Assembly: GCA_012103315.1 (NCBI GenBank)
Contig: WLWZ01000017.1
Location: 16,909-80,908, forward strand
Reading direction: 5' to 3'
Origin: Alphaproteobacteria bacterium
GTDB taxonomy: Bacteria; Pseudomonadota; Alphaproteobacteria; MPNO01; UBA2964
DNA length: 64,000 nucleotides
The notes under the pieces were generated by a model that was not told where the DNA came from, made no database searches, and saw only the letters and a list, made by a program, of their open reading frames with translations. This document shows positions 18,950 to 29,193 of this stretch, piece by piece. Each line of letters begins with the position of its first letter. Within the stretch, counting starts at the first letter, position 1. Position numbers and translations under genes: made by a program.

Positions 18950-20206
18950 ATGGCACAACTCAGCGATGATTGTTTTGCCTTTGGCGGCGAGTTAATGACG
19001 ACCGAAGCTGCACTGGCTGAACTCAAAGGACGACTAAGCTGTGTATGCGAATCCGAAGAGGTCGCTCTGGCAAATGCTGCGGGGCGTATCCTCGCGGCCG
19101 ATATAGTCTCGAATTATGCAGTTCCCGGACATGACAATGCAGCTGTCGACGGTTATGCGGTGTTCTTTGATGATCTACGACCAGGCGGAGAGACCACGCT
19201 CCCGGTAACCGGGCGTATCGCCGCTGGTCACCCTCTCGATGGCGATGCCGTGCGTGGCAATGCCTACCGAATATTTACGGGCGCCCCAATGCCCGAAGGC
19301 CCGGACACGATCCTGATGCAGGAAGACTGTAGCTTTGACGGCGACGAGGTCGTAACGATACCACCGGGTATCAAACGCGGGGCCAACCGGCGTTTTGCCG
19401 GCGAAGATATCGCTTCAGGAGATACCATCCTAACCAAAGGCCAGCGTCTGCGTCCCCAGGAAGTTGGATTAGCGGCCTCAGTTGGACAGCAATCACTTAG
19501 CGTTTTTCGTCCACTGCGTGCGGCCTTGTTCTCGACCGGCGACGAAGTGCGCGACGTTGGAGAAGCTCTTGCCCCTGGCTTCATCTATGATGCCAACCGT
19601 TATTCAGTCGCGGCACTGCTCAGCGACCTTGGCTGTGACATTGATGATCTCGGCATTTTGCCGGACGAGCACAACATTATCCGCGATGCGTTGCGCGCTG
19701 CTGCGAAAGAACATGATGTCATCATTACCTCCGCTGGCGTTTCCACCGGCGAAGAGGATCATATTCGCAATGCAATCAACGATTTAGGCGGCATCCATTT
19801 TTGGCGGCTCGCGATCCGACCCGGCAGACCGATTGCCCTCGGGCAGATTGGCACTGTACCTTTTATTGGCCTGCCAGGGAATCCAGTGGCGAGCATGGTA
19901 ACCTTTATGCGTTTCGCGCGACCAGCGTTGCTCCAGATGAGTGGTGCTACGGATATCGAACCGAAATTCTTTCGAGTCCCTGCCGCCTTTACATACAAAA
20001 AAAAGCAAGGGCGCCGCGAATGGGTACGGGCGAGACTTTCGGTCGCGGACGACGGCCAACTACAGGCCGAGAAGTTTTCCCGCAGTGGCGCTGGTATACT
20101 TACGTCTATGGTGGCGTCCGACGGACTGGTGGAATTGGGCGAAGAGTTGACCGGCGTCGAAGCGGGTAACATGGTCGATTTCCTGCCCTTTAATGAGGTG
20201 CGTTAA
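18950..20206 (+). CDS. moeA: Molybdopterin molybdenumtransferase
   Basis: Inserts molybdate into adenylylated molybdopterin. The 418-residue protein shows the N-terminal substrate region (NYAVPGHDNAAVDGYAVF), the MoCF-binding domain (FSTGDEV; TSAGVSTGEEDHI) and the C-terminal segment (FIGLPGNPVASMVTF). The ATG at 18950 begins 2 bp after the mobB stop. It overlaps moaD by one base (TAATG), indicating translational coupling. Confidence 0.96.
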   Translation: MAQLSDDCFAFGGELMTTEAALAELKGRLSCVCESEEVALANAAGRILAADIVSNYAVPGHDNAAVDGYAVFFDDLRPGGETTLPVTGRIAAGHPLDGDAVRGNAYRIFTGAPMPEGPDTILMQEDCSFDGDEVVTIPPGIKRGANRRFAGEDIASGDTILTKGQRLRPQEVGLAASVGQQSLSVFRPLRAALFSTGDEVRDVGEALAPGFIYDANRYSVAALLSDLGCDIDDLGILPDEHNIIRDALRAAAKEHDVIITSAGVSTGEEDHIRNAINDLGGIHFWRLAIRPGRPIALGQIGTVPFIGLPGNPVASMVTFMRFARPALLQMSGATDIEPKFFRVPAAFTYKKKQGRREWVRARLSVADDGQLQAEKFSRSGAGILTSMVASDGLVELGEELTGVEAGNMVDFLPFNEVR

Positions 20207-20457
20207 TGCAATTGCTCTATTTTGGCTGGGTCCGTACACGGATCGGCATCGGCCGCGAAACACTCGAACTGCCCCCCGATATTGCTGACGTGAAATCACT
20301 CGTTGAATGGCTGAAACAACGCGGCGATGGCTATCGCGAGGCACTGGAAGATCTGACAGTAATCCGCGTCGCGGTAAATCAAGAGATGGTTGATCTTGAT
20401 GCGGAAATTGCGCCGGGCGATGAAGTTGCTCTATTTCCACCGATGACGGGGGGCTGA
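20206..20457 (+). CDS. moaD: Molybdopterin synthase sulfur carrier subunit
   Basis: Ubiquitin-fold protein of 83 residues that carries sulfur as a C-terminal thiocarboxylate. It ends in MTGG, the required diglycine. It is coupled to moeA upstream and precedes moaE by 5 bp, so the two molybdopterin synthase subunits are made together. Confidence 0.95.
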   Translation: MQLLYFGWVRTRIGIGRETLELPPDIADVKSLVEWLKQRGDGYREALEDLTVIRVAVNQEMVDLDAEIAPGDEVALFPPMTGG

Positions 20458-20462
20458 ACCAT

Positions 20463-20924
20463 ATGATCAGGGTTCAGGAACAGGATTTTGATATCGGAAC
20501 AGAGCTTGCCAGTCTGACCGACGGCAAAACGACGGTTGGCGGCCTCGGCTGTTTTGTCGGTCTGGTCCGCGATATGGCCAATGACGAGCAAATCAGTTCA
20601 ATGACGCTCGAACATTATCCGGGCATGACGGAAAAACAACTCGAAGCAATCGAAGCAAAAGCTCGTGATCGGTGGCCTCTGCAGGATGTTCTCATCATTC
20701 ATCGCTATGGACGACTTGAGCCCGGTGACAGGATCGTGCTCGTCGCTACGACATCGGCCCACCGGGAAGCTGCCCTCGAAAGCTGTCATTTCCTCATCGA
20801 CTGGCTCAAGACAAAGGCGCCGTTCTGGAAGCTTGAAGCGTCGGAGACCGGCGAAAGCTGGGTCGCTGCACGTGATGCCGACAATGAGGCCGCCGACCGT
20901 TGGTCAGCAGACCGCCCCAAATAA
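20463..20924 (+). CDS. moaE: Molybdopterin synthase catalytic subunit
   Basis: Large subunit of molybdopterin synthase, which converts cyclic pyranopterin monophosphate to molybdopterin with sulfur from MoaD. The 153-residue protein has the family blocks GGLGCFVGLVR, LEHYPGMTEKQLE, IIHRYGRLEPGD and DWLKTKAPFWKLE; the lysines of the last motif form the active site. It is the last gene of the mobB-moeA-moaD-moaE run and ends 20 bp from the convergent ilvE gene. Confidence 0.95.
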   Translation: MIRVQEQDFDIGTELASLTDGKTTVGGLGCFVGLVRDMANDEQISSMTLEHYPGMTEKQLEAIEAKARDRWPLQDVLIIHRYGRLEPGDRIVLVATTSAHREAALESCHFLIDWLKTKAPFWKLEASETGESWVAARDADNEAADRWSADRPK

Positions 20925-20944
20925 ATTAAAGAAACGTTGAGTGG

Positions 20945-21838
20945 TTAGGCTGCTGAACTCGCCGCATCGGTCGGTTCACGGACCAGGCGATCATAGTCTT
21001 CCAGCAACGTCTTGGTAATCGGACCAACGGTGAATTTCATATCGTCGATCTGGCCTACTGGCGTCACCTCCGCCGCTGTACCAGTGACGAATATCTCATC
21101 TGCGTTTGACAGTTCGTCCGGCATGATCGCACGTTCGATAATCTCGATACCGTGATTACGTGCCAAAGCCATCACCGAGCGTCGTGTAATACCGTCAAGA
21201 AAACAATCCGGTGTCGGCGTATGGATAACACCATCCATCACGAGGAATACATTTGCACCGGTTGTCTCAGCCAACTGACCACGCCAGTCGAGCATCAACG
21301 CATCGTCAAAGCCATCTGCTTCGGCGTCATGTTTTGATAGAGTGCAAATCATGTAAAGACCGGCCGCTTTCGAATGTACCGGAGCGCATTCCGGTGATGG
21401 ACGTTTATAAGGTGCCCATTTTAGCTTGATGCCCTGCATCCGCGCTTCCGGCGAAAAGTAAGATGGCCATTCCCAAACGGCGATAGACAGGTGGATTTTT
21501 GAATCTTGAGCCGAAACACCCATCATCTCGCTACCACGCCACGCAACAGGGCGGACATACGCATCGGCATAGCCCTGCGCGTCGACCGTCTCCAGCGTTG
21601 CCTGCTCGATCTCTTCCAACGAATAAGGAATTTCAAACCCCAGCGTATCAGCTGATTTGATCAGCCGCTCGGTATGTTCGCGGAGTTTAAAGACACGACC
21701 ATTATAGACTCTCTCGCCTTCAAAGACGCAGCTGCCATAATGCAAACCATGGCTTAAAACATGAAGTTTTACGTCGCGCCAATCATGCAGCGCGCCGTCA
21801 TACCAAATTTGTCCGTCTTGATCGTCGAAGTTCAGCAT
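20945..21838 (-). CDS. ilvE: Branched-chain amino acid aminotransferase
   Basis: PLP enzyme (fold type IV) catalysing the last step of valine, leucine and isoleucine synthesis and the first of their breakdown. The 297-residue protein has the substrate-loop start GLHYGSCVFEG, the PLP lysine K157 in APVHSKAAGLYM, and the phosphate-binding TGTAAEVTPV near the end. It is divergent from a MarR regulator across 92 bp containing an inverted repeat, so the regulator may control both. Confidence 0.95.
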   Translation of the reverse strand: MLNFDDQDGQIWYDGALHDWRDVKLHVLSHGLHYGSCVFEGERVYNGRVFKLREHTERLIKSADTLGFEIPYSLEEIEQATLETVDAQGYADAYVRPVAWRGSEMMGVSAQDSKIHLSIAVWEWPSYFSPEARMQGIKLKWAPYKRPSPECAPVHSKAAGLYMICTLSKHDAEADGFDDALMLDWRGQLAETTGANVFLVMDGVIHTPTPDCFLDGITRRSVMALARNHGIEIIERAIMPDELSNADEIFVTGTAAEVTPVGQIDDMKFTVGPITKTLLEDYDRLVREPTDAASSAA

Positions 21839-21921
21839 CGCGAGATGACCTGTTTGTTTTGCTGATTAAAAGCGCCCTGTGCCCTAAATTCAGGTTGCTC
21901 TCCGTATCATTCGCGTTCATA

Positions 21922-21942
21922 TATGTCAACATGACTGACATA
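21922..21942. promoter_or_regulatory. Inverted repeat over the marR start codon, candidate operator
   Basis: TATGTCA (21922-21928) and TGACATA (21936-21942) form a perfect 7-bp inverted repeat with a 7-base spacer that contains the ATG of the MarR gene. The size and position suit a MarR dimer site for autorepression and possible control of divergent ilvE. Confidence 0.5.
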
Positions 21943-22446
21943 AAATCAGGCGTTAATCCGCTATTCCTGCGAGACGAAGAGCTTCGGCAAGGCATGGAAC
22001 TAGTATTCTATGCCTATCGAGATTTTACCGCTGAGCCTGACGCCATACTCGCGGAGTACGGATTTGGGCGGGCTCATCACCGAGTGATTTATTTTGTCGG
22101 CCGCAATCCGGGTATCACTGTTTCCGAATTGCTAGACATTCTTCAAATAACGAAACAGAGCCTATCGCGTGTTCTGAGTCAGCTGGTTCGCGAAGAGTTT
22201 ATTACCCAAATGCCAGGGACGCGCGATAGACGCCAGCGGTTGCTGGAATTGACCGATAAAGGTGTTTCACTGGAGAAGCAGCTTTCGCAAAACCAACGCG
22301 ACCGAATTGCGCGAGCCTATCGCGATGCCGGTGCTGAAGCTGTCGAGGGTTATCGCAAAGTCATTCTTGGAATGATCAACGACAAAGACCGCGAGAAATT
22401 CCGCAAACGAGGCAACCTTACGCCCCCCAAGAAAACCGGGCGATAA
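21931..22446 (+). CDS. MarR-family transcriptional regulator
   Basis: Winged-helix dimeric regulator of 171 residues. The DNA-recognition region is SELLDILQITKQSLSRVLSQLV and the wing is MPGTRDRRQRLLELT. I chose the ATG at 21931 because the region before it reads as promoter and lacks a ribosome site for the earlier start; the start itself lies inside an inverted repeat. It is divergent from ilvE. This pairing resembles that of the PetP-type regulator in alphaproteobacteria, but no petR-like response regulator is present, so I do not assign the name. Confidence 0.88.
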   Translation: MTDIKSGVNPLFLRDEELRQGMELVFYAYRDFTAEPDAILAEYGFGRAHHRVIYFVGRNPGITVSELLDILQITKQSLSRVLSQLVREEFITQMPGTRDRRQRLLELTDKGVSLEKQLSQNQRDRIARAYRDAGAEAVEGYRKVILGMINDKDREKFRKRGNLTPPKKTGR

Positions 22447-22463
22447 AGAAAGCCATTTTCAGA

Positions 22464-23261
22464 TCAGGTTGATTGAACCGTGTGCAGATGATTAACGGGG
22501 CCGTGGCCACTCCCGAGTCCCGGGGCGGTTTTTATCGCCTTATGCAAAAATGCTTCAGCTTCGGCGACAGCATCTTCAATTGTTAACCCGTTCGCGATAC
22601 CCGCCGCCGTCGAAGAGGCAAGCGTACAGCCCGTGCCATGCGTGTGTGGCGTGTCTATACGGGGGTTTTCGTAATAGCGTATACCGTTCTCCGTAATGAG
22701 CATATCGCGCACCACTGGTCCGTCCATATGACCGCCTTTTAAGAGAACCGCTGTCGATCCCAGATCATAAAGGACACGTCCCAGCGCCTCCATATCATCT
22801 TCACCTTTCAGCGTTCTACCAGCCAGCGCCTCGGCTTCTGGGACGTTCGGTGTCAGAAGAGTGGCACGGGGAACAAGCTGATCCCGGAGCGTGGTAACGG
22901 CCTCATCCTGCAACAAGGCCGCGCCTCCCTTCGCCACCATCACAGGATCAACAACCAAGGGCGTTTCAGGTGCATCACGGTCTAATGCCCTGACCACTGT
23001 CTCAATGACTGAAGTGTCATGGAGCATACCCGTCTTAATGCAATCCGCCCCAATATCAGTCAGGACCACATTCATCTGTTGATCGATGAATTCAACCGGC
23101 ACCGGCATGACGCCGTGTACCCCTTGCGTGTTTTGCGCCGTCAAAGCCGTAATTGCCGTGCTGGCAAAGGCACCAAGCGCACTGACGGACTTGATGTCGG
23201 CTTGGATACCAGCGCCGCCGCCTGAGTCCGACCCCGCTACAATGAGAACTCGACCTACCAT
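22464..23261 (-). CDS. thiD: Hydroxymethylpyrimidine/phosphomethylpyrimidine kinase
   Basis: Phosphorylates the thiamine pyrimidine precursor twice. The 265-residue ribokinase-fold protein shows the N-terminal substrate motif IVAGSDSGGGAGIQAD, the QNTQGV segment, and the C-terminal anion hole THGTGCTLASS. It lies 9 bp after glmM on the same strand. thiE, which couples the product to the thiazole, is found near 42 kb. No THI-box riboswitch is evident upstream. Confidence 0.95.
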   Translation of the reverse strand: MVGRVLIVAGSDSGGGAGIQADIKSVSALGAFASTAITALTAQNTQGVHGVMPVPVEFIDQQMNVVLTDIGADCIKTGMLHDTSVIETVVRALDRDAPETPLVVDPVMVAKGGAALLQDEAVTTLRDQLVPRATLLTPNVPEAEALAGRTLKGEDDMEALGRVLYDLGSTAVLLKGGHMDGPVVRDMLITENGIRYYENPRIDTPHTHGTGCTLASSTAAGIANGLTIEDAVAEAEAFLHKAIKTAPGLGSGHGPVNHLHTVQST

Positions 23262-23270
23262 CTTTCTTTT

Positions 23271-24617
23271 CTATCCAGCCGCCTGTTCGACAGCGGCACA
23301 AATATCATCAACGATTTCAGCGATAAGCTTCTCGTCTTCGCCCTCCGCCATTACTCTTATCAGCGGTTCGGTACCAGATGGCCTAATTAACAATCGTCCA
23401 GTATCTCCGAGCCTCGCTTCACCGTCCTTAACCGCTTCTTTTACAGGCTTTGCGTTGAGTGGTGATGCGCCGCTAAACCCGACATTCCGTAGCAATTGTG
23501 GGTAAGGGTCGAAAAGCCGACAAACATCACTGGCTTTTTTGCCGGACTCCACAAGCACCCCCAGAACCTCCAGCGCCGCGATCAATCCGTCGCCGGTCGT
23601 ATTGTAATCATTCAGGACAATATGACCGGATTGTTCGCCACCGATATTGTACCCATTCTGCAGCATATGCTCGACCACATAGCGATCCCCTACCTGGGTT
23701 CGCACGAGAGAAAGCCCTATAGTTTCGAGATATTTCTCCAACCCAAGATTAGACATTACAGTACTGACAATGCCGCCCCCGAGTAGCCTAGTACTACGGC
23801 GCCAGGATTCGGCAACCAGTGCCATGATCTGATCACCATCAACAATCTGGCCGTTCTCATCGGCAATCATCACCCGGTCGGCGTCACCATCAAGGGCAAT
23901 ACCGAGATCGGCACCCTGCATAACAACGGTTTCCCGCATCAATTCAGTATTCGTGCTTCCGCAATCCTTATTGATATTGAAACCATCTGGCGACACGCCA
24001 AGCCGGACAACATCGGCCCCGAGTTCCCACAACGCAGCGGGCGCCGCTTTATAAGCTGCCCCATTTGCGCAATCGATCACGATCTTCAGCCCGTCAAGCC
24101 GCAGCCCTTTCGGAAAAGTATTCTTGGCAAACTCAATGTAACGCCCTTCTGCATCCTCAAGCCGCTTTGCCCGACCGAGCGTCGCAGCCGGCGCCAACTC
24201 CGTCGCCGCCCCGTCGGCAACCAAAGCTTCAATCTGTGCTTCTGTCGCATCTGACAGTTTGTATCCATCCGGGCCAAAAAGCTTAAGCCCGTTATCCTCA
24301 TATGCGTTATGCGAGGCTGAAATCATCACACCGAGGTCAGCGCGTAAACTCCGGGTCAACATAGCCACGGCGGGCGTCGGCATGGGTCCCACCATGATGA
24401 CATCCATGCCCATCCCAATGAAACCAGCGGCGAGAGCCGGTTCCAGCATATAGCCAGACAAGCGCGTATCTTTACCGATGACGACCGTATGGCGATGGTC
24501 CCCACGCGTAAAAATTTGGCCGGCCGCCATACCAACTTTAAGCGCCACTTCCGCCGTCATCGGATAAATATTAGCGGTACCGCGAATGCCGTCGGTACCA
24601 AAGAGTTTGCGCGCCAT
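23271..24617 (-). CDS. glmM: Phosphoglucosamine mutase
   Basis: Interconverts glucosamine-6-phosphate and glucosamine-1-phosphate for peptidoglycan and LPS precursors. The 448-residue protein has the N-terminal FGTDGIRG, the active-site phosphoserine loop [13 protein letters not shown] (about residue 101), the metal-binding LDGDADR, and the C-terminal phosphate-binding [12 protein letters not shown]. The start at 24617 ([10 protein letters not shown]) is the standard one. It lies in the common ftsH-folP-glmM order. Confidence 0.97.
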   Translation of the reverse strand: MARKLFGTDGIRGTANIYPMTAEVALKVGMAAGQIFTRGDHRHTVVIGKDTRLSGYMLEPALAAGFIGMGMDVIMVGPMPTPAVAMLTRSLRADLGVMISASHNAYEDNGLKLFGPDGYKLSDATEAQIEALVADGAATELAPAATLGRAKRLEDAEGRYIEFAKNTFPKGLRLDGLKIVIDCANGAAYKAAPAALWELGADVVRLGVSPDGFNINKDCGSTNTELMRETVVMQGADLGIALDGDADRVMIADENGQIVDGDQIMALVAESWRRSTRLLGGGIVSTVMSNLGLEKYLETIGLSLVRTQVGDRYVVEHMLQNGYNIGGEQSGHIVLNDYNTTGDGLIAALEVLGVLVESGKKASDVCRLFDPYPQLLRNVGFSGASPLNAKPVKEAVKDGEARLGDTGRLLIRPSGTEPLIRVMAEGEDEKLIAEIVDDICAAVEQAAG

Positions 24618-24706
24618 AAACCTGTTTCCCATAACTTCAAGGGGTTAGAGGATTTTTACGCGCCGCATGGCGAGCTGTAAAGGTAACTGGAAGAACTCAG
24701 TGGAGC

Positions 24707-25771
24707 CTATGCATTCTCGTCTTTGCAAAGTTGCCAGAGACGCAACGCCTGTTTGATTTCGACAACATCATGAACACGATGAATTTGGACCCCTTGGCTT
24801 ACCGCATGGAGAGTTGCTGCAATCGTGCCCGGCAATCGATCCTCTGTTCTCTCCATGCCAACCGTTCGGCCGATAAAGCTTTTTCGCGATGCCCCTAGAA
24901 CCACAGGTGTCCCAATCCCATGCAACATGGCCAATGCCCCTAAAATCGAAAAGTTATGGGCATCTGACTTGCCGAACCCTATGCCCGGATCAACTGCCAA
25001 CCTGTGACGCGCCAACCCTAATCGTTCGCATTGTTCAACCCGCTCCGCGAGGTAGGCAGCGACCTCATAGGGTGCGTGATCGTAATATGGTTCTAACTGC
25101 ATGGTCTCAGGATGACCTTGCATGTGCATCAAGATAGCCGAAGCGCTTGCATCCCGGACCACTTCAATCGCACCAGGATCACTCAAGGCGGTCACGTCAT
25201 TCACGATGGAAGCACCGGCATCAAGGGCGGCCCGCATGACCTCAACCCGCCTTGTATCGACTGAAATCACCGTTCCCTGCCCCACCAGTCGTTCGATGAT
25301 AGGCAGAATTCGATCAATCTCTTCTTGTCGGGACACAGGATCTGCACCGGGCCGCGTAGATTCCCCGCCGATATCAAGAATTTGGGCACCCGCCTTGATC
25401 AACGCAATGCCATGCGAGATCGCGAGATCTGGGTCATCAAAACGCCCGCCATCATGAAAACTGTCGGGTGTAACATTCACAATCCCCATCACGACAGGCT
25501 GTGACAGAGACAATTCCGCAAAAGAACCACGTGGATGAGACGCACGTTGTATAAGGCTGACAATAGCCGACCTTAATTCCGGGCGACTCTCCATCGCCCA
25601 ATTTTCTATCGCAGCGATCTCGGTCTCAACGATGGTTACACCATCATTGGTCGGTAAAAAAAGCTCGGCGCGAGAGCCGCGTGGCGAAAGAGCGCGCAGC
25701 TGTATATCAGCCTTCCGCTCAGCTGAATAAGCGAAGCCCCGGGGCAAGCCGGGGCTTCTGGTAATCTTCAT
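24707..25771 (-). CDS. folP: Dihydropteroate synthase with N-terminal extension
   Basis: Joins hydroxymethyl-dihydropterin pyrophosphate to p-aminobenzoate; the sulfonamide target. The TIM-barrel core starts near residue 93 (MGIVNVTPDSFHDGG) and includes DIGGESTRPGA, VDTRR, VNDVTA, DPGIGFGK and GASRKSF. The first ~90 residues are an extension seen in many alphaproteobacterial FolP proteins and are not needed for the fold. A perfect 10-bp hairpin spans codons 5-13, very close to the ATG. It lies 21 bp downstream of ftsH. Confidence 0.95.
   Translation of the reverse strand: MKITRSPGLPRGFAYSAERKADIQLRALSPRGSRAELFLPTNDGVTIVETEIAAIENWAMESRPELRSAIVSLIQRASHPRGSFAELSLSQPVVMGIVNVTPDSFHDGGRFDDPDLAISHGIALIKAGAQILDIGGESTRPGADPVSRQEEIDRILPIIERLVGQGTVISVDTRRVEVMRAALDAGASIVNDVTALSDPGAIEVVRDASASAILMHMQGHPETMQLEPYYDHAPYEVAAYLAERVEQCERLGLARHRLAVDPGIGFGKSDAHNFSILGALAMLHGIGTPVVLGASRKSFIGRTVGMERTEDRLPGTIAATLHAVSQGVQIHRVHDVVEIKQALRLWQLCKDENA
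25733..25758 (-). promoter_or_regulatory. Perfect 10-bp hairpin inside the first codons of folP
   Basis: GAAGCCCCGG (25733-25742) and CCGGGGCTTC (25749-25758) pair perfectly around a 6-base loop, beginning 11 bases after the folP ATG and about 35 bases after the ftsH stop. No T-run follows, so a terminator is unlikely; it may limit folP initiation or stabilise the ftsH 3' end. Confidence 0.45.
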
Positions 25772-25792
25772 GATGCTTGACGCCGTTTGGGC

Positions 25793-27727
25793 TTAGGAAC
25801 CGGGTTGCGGCTCCGGCTCCAGATCGGGTTCACCGTCGTCTTTTTTTGTAGATGTCCCAGATGTCGGCACAGAGGACCGGCCTTTTCGGTCAGCGGGCGG
25901 CTCATCGGGATCCGGCCGAATAATCGTTTCACCGCGCAGCAGTGCCGCAATTTCATCACCCGACAATGTTTCATATTCCAGCAAAGCTAGAGCGAGCGTC
26001 TCCAGTTCATCTCCGAAATCTGTGAGAATCTTCTCTGCGTCTTTCATGCCGGTATCAACAATCCGACGCACTTCTTCATCGATCATTTTTGCTGTGGCGT
26101 CGGAAACATTCTTCTTCTGCGCCACAGAATGACCGAGGAAAACTTCTTCTTCATTGTCACTATAGCGTAAGGCACCAAGTTTCTCACTGAAGCCAAACTC
26201 GGTGACCATGGCACGGGCCATGCTCGTCGCCATCCGAATATCACTCGAAGCACCAGTGGTTACGTTGTCTTCGCCGAAAATCAGTTTTTCAGCGATACGA
26301 CCACCAAACGCCATAGCAATCTTGGATTCGAGTTCAATCTTTGATTGCGACAACGCGTCACGCTCCGGCAGCGACATTGTCAGCCCCAACGCCCGCCCAC
26401 GCGGGATAATCGTGACCTTGTGCAAGGGATCATGTTTTGGCACATGCAGCGCAACAATCGCATGACCAGCTTCGTGATACGCAGTGAGTTTCTTTTCGTC
26501 CTCGGTCATGACCATGGAGCGACGCTCCGCACCCATCATGACTTTGTCTTTGGCATCCTCAAACTCCGCCATCGTCACCAGACGCTTATTTCGACGCGCA
26601 GCCATCAAAGCGGCCTCATTGACGAGATTCGCGAGGTCTGCACCCGAGAATCCGGGCGTGCCACGCGCAATTACGCGAGCGTCAACATCTGGTGCCAACG
26701 GCACTTTCCGCATATGGACCTTGAGAATTTTCTCGCGCCCCAAGATATCGGGATTTGGCACGACAACTTGTCGATCAAAACGTCCTGGTCGCAGCAAAGC
26801 AGGGTCCAAAACATCCGGACGGTTGGTCGCCGCGATTAGGATCACACCTTCATTGGTCTCAAAACCATCCATCTCGACCAGCAGCTGGTTGAGGGTTTGT
26901 TCGCGTTCGTCATTCCCGCCGCCGAGACCGGCGCCGCGATGCCGCCCAACGGCGTCGATTTCATCGATGAAAATGATACAAGGAGCATTCTTCTTGCCCT
27001 GTTCAAACATATCGCGCACTCGCGACGCACCAACGCCGACAAACATTTCGACGAAGTCAGAGCCCGAAATCGTAAAGAACGGCACGTTCGCTTCACCGGC
27101 AATGGCACGAGCCAGCAGTGTTTTACCTGTTCCAGGAGGGCCAACCAGCAAAACGCCTTTCGGGATTTTACCGCCTAGGCGTTGAAATTTTTGCGGGTCA
27201 CGCAGAAACTCGACGACCTCTTCAAGTTCAGTTTTGGATTCGTCGATGCCTGCAACGTCTTCAAAGGTCACTCTGCCGGATTGTTCGGTTAGCTGACGAG
27301 CTCGCGATTTACCAAAACCCATCGCCTTGCCGCCACCGCCCTGCATTTGCCGCATGAAAAATATCCAAACGCCAATCAAGAGCAGCATCGGGAACCAGGA
27401 AATCAATATCTGTACCAATGACGGTGAGCCATCATCAGTTGGCATGGCTTTAATGACGACACCGCGCTTGGTCAGACGTTCGACCAAATTAGGGTCGTTT
27501 GGTGCATAAGTCGCAAAACCGCGACCATCCGTGTAAAGACCGGAAATGTTATTGCCCTTGATCGTAACTTCACGGACCTGACCATTGCTAACCTCGGCGA
27601 GGAAATCCGAGAACGGGATACCGACCTGGCCATTACGGCCGTTTGGCTGCTGGAACAGGTTGAACAACGCCACAAGCAACAAGCCGACGATGACCCAAAG
27701 GGCTATGTTTTTACCAAAATTATTCAC
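25793..27727 (-). CDS. ftsH: ATP-dependent zinc metalloprotease FtsH
   Basis: Membrane-bound hexameric protease that degrades misfolded membrane proteins and regulatory proteins. The 644-residue protein has two N-terminal membrane helices (about 6-22 and 108-128) around a periplasmic domain, an AAA module with Walker A GPPGTGKT and Walker B IIFIDEID, the second region of homology, and the zinc site HEAGH. The C-terminal ~40 residues are acidic and polar. The order tilS-ftsH-folP-glmM is conserved in many proteobacteria. Confidence 0.98.
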   Translation of the reverse strand: MNNFGKNIALWVIVGLLLVALFNLFQQPNGRNGQVGIPFSDFLAEVSNGQVREVTIKGNNISGLYTDGRGFATYAPNDPNLVERLTKRGVVIKAMPTDDGSPSLVQILISWFPMLLLIGVWIFFMRQMQGGGGKAMGFGKSRARQLTEQSGRVTFEDVAGIDESKTELEEVVEFLRDPQKFQRLGGKIPKGVLLVGPPGTGKTLLARAIAGEANVPFFTISGSDFVEMFVGVGASRVRDMFEQGKKNAPCIIFIDEIDAVGRHRGAGLGGGNDEREQTLNQLLVEMDGFETNEGVILIAATNRPDVLDPALLRPGRFDRQVVVPNPDILGREKILKVHMRKVPLAPDVDARVIARGTPGFSGADLANLVNEAALMAARRNKRLVTMAEFEDAKDKVMMGAERRSMVMTEDEKKLTAYHEAGHAIVALHVPKHDPLHKVTIIPRGRALGLTMSLPERDALSQSKIELESKIAMAFGGRIAEKLIFGEDNVTTGASSDIRMATSMARAMVTEFGFSEKLGALRYSDNEEEVFLGHSVAQKKNVSDATAKMIDEEVRRIVDTGMKDAEKILTDFGDELETLALALLEYETLSGDEIAALLRGETIIRPDPDEPPADRKGRSSVPTSGTSTKKDDGEPDLEPEPQPGS

Positions 27728-27822
27728 GTCAAGAATCCTCGATCCGCTTAGCCGCTATCTCGCGTTAGCGTCGTATGTTTAAACGATTACGCCTCTGTTG
27801 AATACATAGTGAATGCCAACAG

Positions 27823-29166
27823 TTAAACAACTGGAAAAAAGGCGTTCGTAACTGGTCGATTTGGTAAATATTCAACCTGCATTCGGGCTACGCTAGCAGG
27901 ATTGCGCGGCGTCCGTCCATAGCCTAGGTGGGGTACACTCAGGAGACCATAGCGATCCCAAACAGAGGGTAAAGCACGACGAACCGCCACATTAAGGGCT
28001 TTAGGACCGGTTTTTGTTGTTTTTTTGGACAATTTCTGGGGAAAATCGTCACCCAGTGCCCGAATATATATGTCTGACCGTTTGGATTTTCCGATTGATG
28101 AAACTTTAAGACGAAAACGATTATCCCAGTCGATCCAAACGCCCGGTGTGACTTTTTCCACAGGGCATCGCGCCGCTTCACGAACAATCAAAATATTATT
28201 TTTTATACGCAAAATCCGGCATCCCGCGAGGGTCCGCGCCTTTAAAAGCCCAGATTGGCGAATATCATTGAGCAAATTGTCGAGCAATTGATGGCGTACA
28301 GGGTACAAATTACCGCCGACCGACCCCAGAAGCCTTTCAAGAATTCGACGCGCGATTTCCCTTTCGGCTTCGATAAATGACGTAAAATCAATCCGGGCGC
28401 AGCCCAAACTGTTAATCTCGGCAGAAGCTGCCAAAATTGAGGCGGTTTGATTTTCCATAGTCTGACGGACTTGGGCGAGACGACGCGCAGTTCCTCCTAA
28501 AGCAGTGGGAGAAATCTGCTCGACTTCTAGAGCTGGTAACAACTTTCGTAACCGGACTCGCGCGTAGGCTGGATCATGGTTTGAGGGGTCTTCTACCCAC
28601 TTGAGACCTCGTTCCTCGACCACAGCCTGTAGCCGATTTCGTGCAACATGGAGACAGGGGCGCAACAAACGAATATCAGCAGTCTCGCGAATACGCGCCA
28701 TCCCGGCAAGCCCGTCAGCGCCAGTCTGGCGTCCCAAACGATGAAGCATCGTTTCGGCCTGATCTTCCTGATGATGTGCCAGTAGTAGATGCAGGATACC
28801 CTTGCGGCGACACCAACCCGACATTAACCCGTAACGAGCATCGCGAGCCGCTTTCTGAATTCCTGACGTCGGTTTGTGACTTTTCCAGCACAGGACAACA
28901 CCTCCCACACCTAGTTCTCTTATACGCGATTGCGCGAGCTGCGCTTCAGCTGCAGAATCCGGTCGCAGCCCATGATCAACCGTTACGGCCACGACATCAC
29001 CACCGCGCCGTTTTGCCCAACGAGCCGCCATGAGCACCATTGCCGTGCTATCCGCACCACCAGAATAAGCAACCGCGAGCTGCGGCTTAGGCTCGAAGGG
29101 CCCAAGGGGTTCCATCAAGTCGGAAAACTCCCGTTCACTTATGGGGGCAGCAGTCTCGGGGGCCAT
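27823..29166 (-). CDS. tilS: tRNA(Ile)-lysidine synthetase
   Basis: Modifies C34 of the tRNA-Ile with CAU anticodon to lysidine so that it reads AUA. The 447-residue protein has the PP-loop SGGADSTAM near residues 35-43, then VDHGLRPDS and AHHQEDQAET, all typical of the N-terminal ATPase domain; the C-terminal half carries the tRNA-binding region. It sits between cpoB and ftsH, its normal place in this order. Confidence 0.95.
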   Translation of the reverse strand: MAPETAAPISEREFSDLMEPLGPFEPKPQLAVAYSGGADSTAMVLMAARWAKRRGGDVVAVTVDHGLRPDSAAEAQLAQSRIRELGVGGVVLCWKSHKPTSGIQKAARDARYGLMSGWCRRKGILHLLLAHHQEDQAETMLHRLGRQTGADGLAGMARIRETADIRLLRPCLHVARNRLQAVVEERGLKWVEDPSNHDPAYARVRLRKLLPALEVEQISPTALGGTARRLAQVRQTMENQTASILAASAEINSLGCARIDFTSFIEAEREIARRILERLLGSVGGNLYPVRHQLLDNLLNDIRQSGLLKARTLAGCRILRIKNNILIVREAARCPVEKVTPGVWIDWDNRFRLKVSSIGKSKRSDIYIRALGDDFPQKLSKKTTKTGPKALNVAVRRALPSVWDRYGLLSVPHLGYGRTPRNPASVARMQVEYLPNRPVTNAFFPVV

Positions 29167-29193
29167 TTGATTTTTAGAGAAAGTCCGCCGGCG

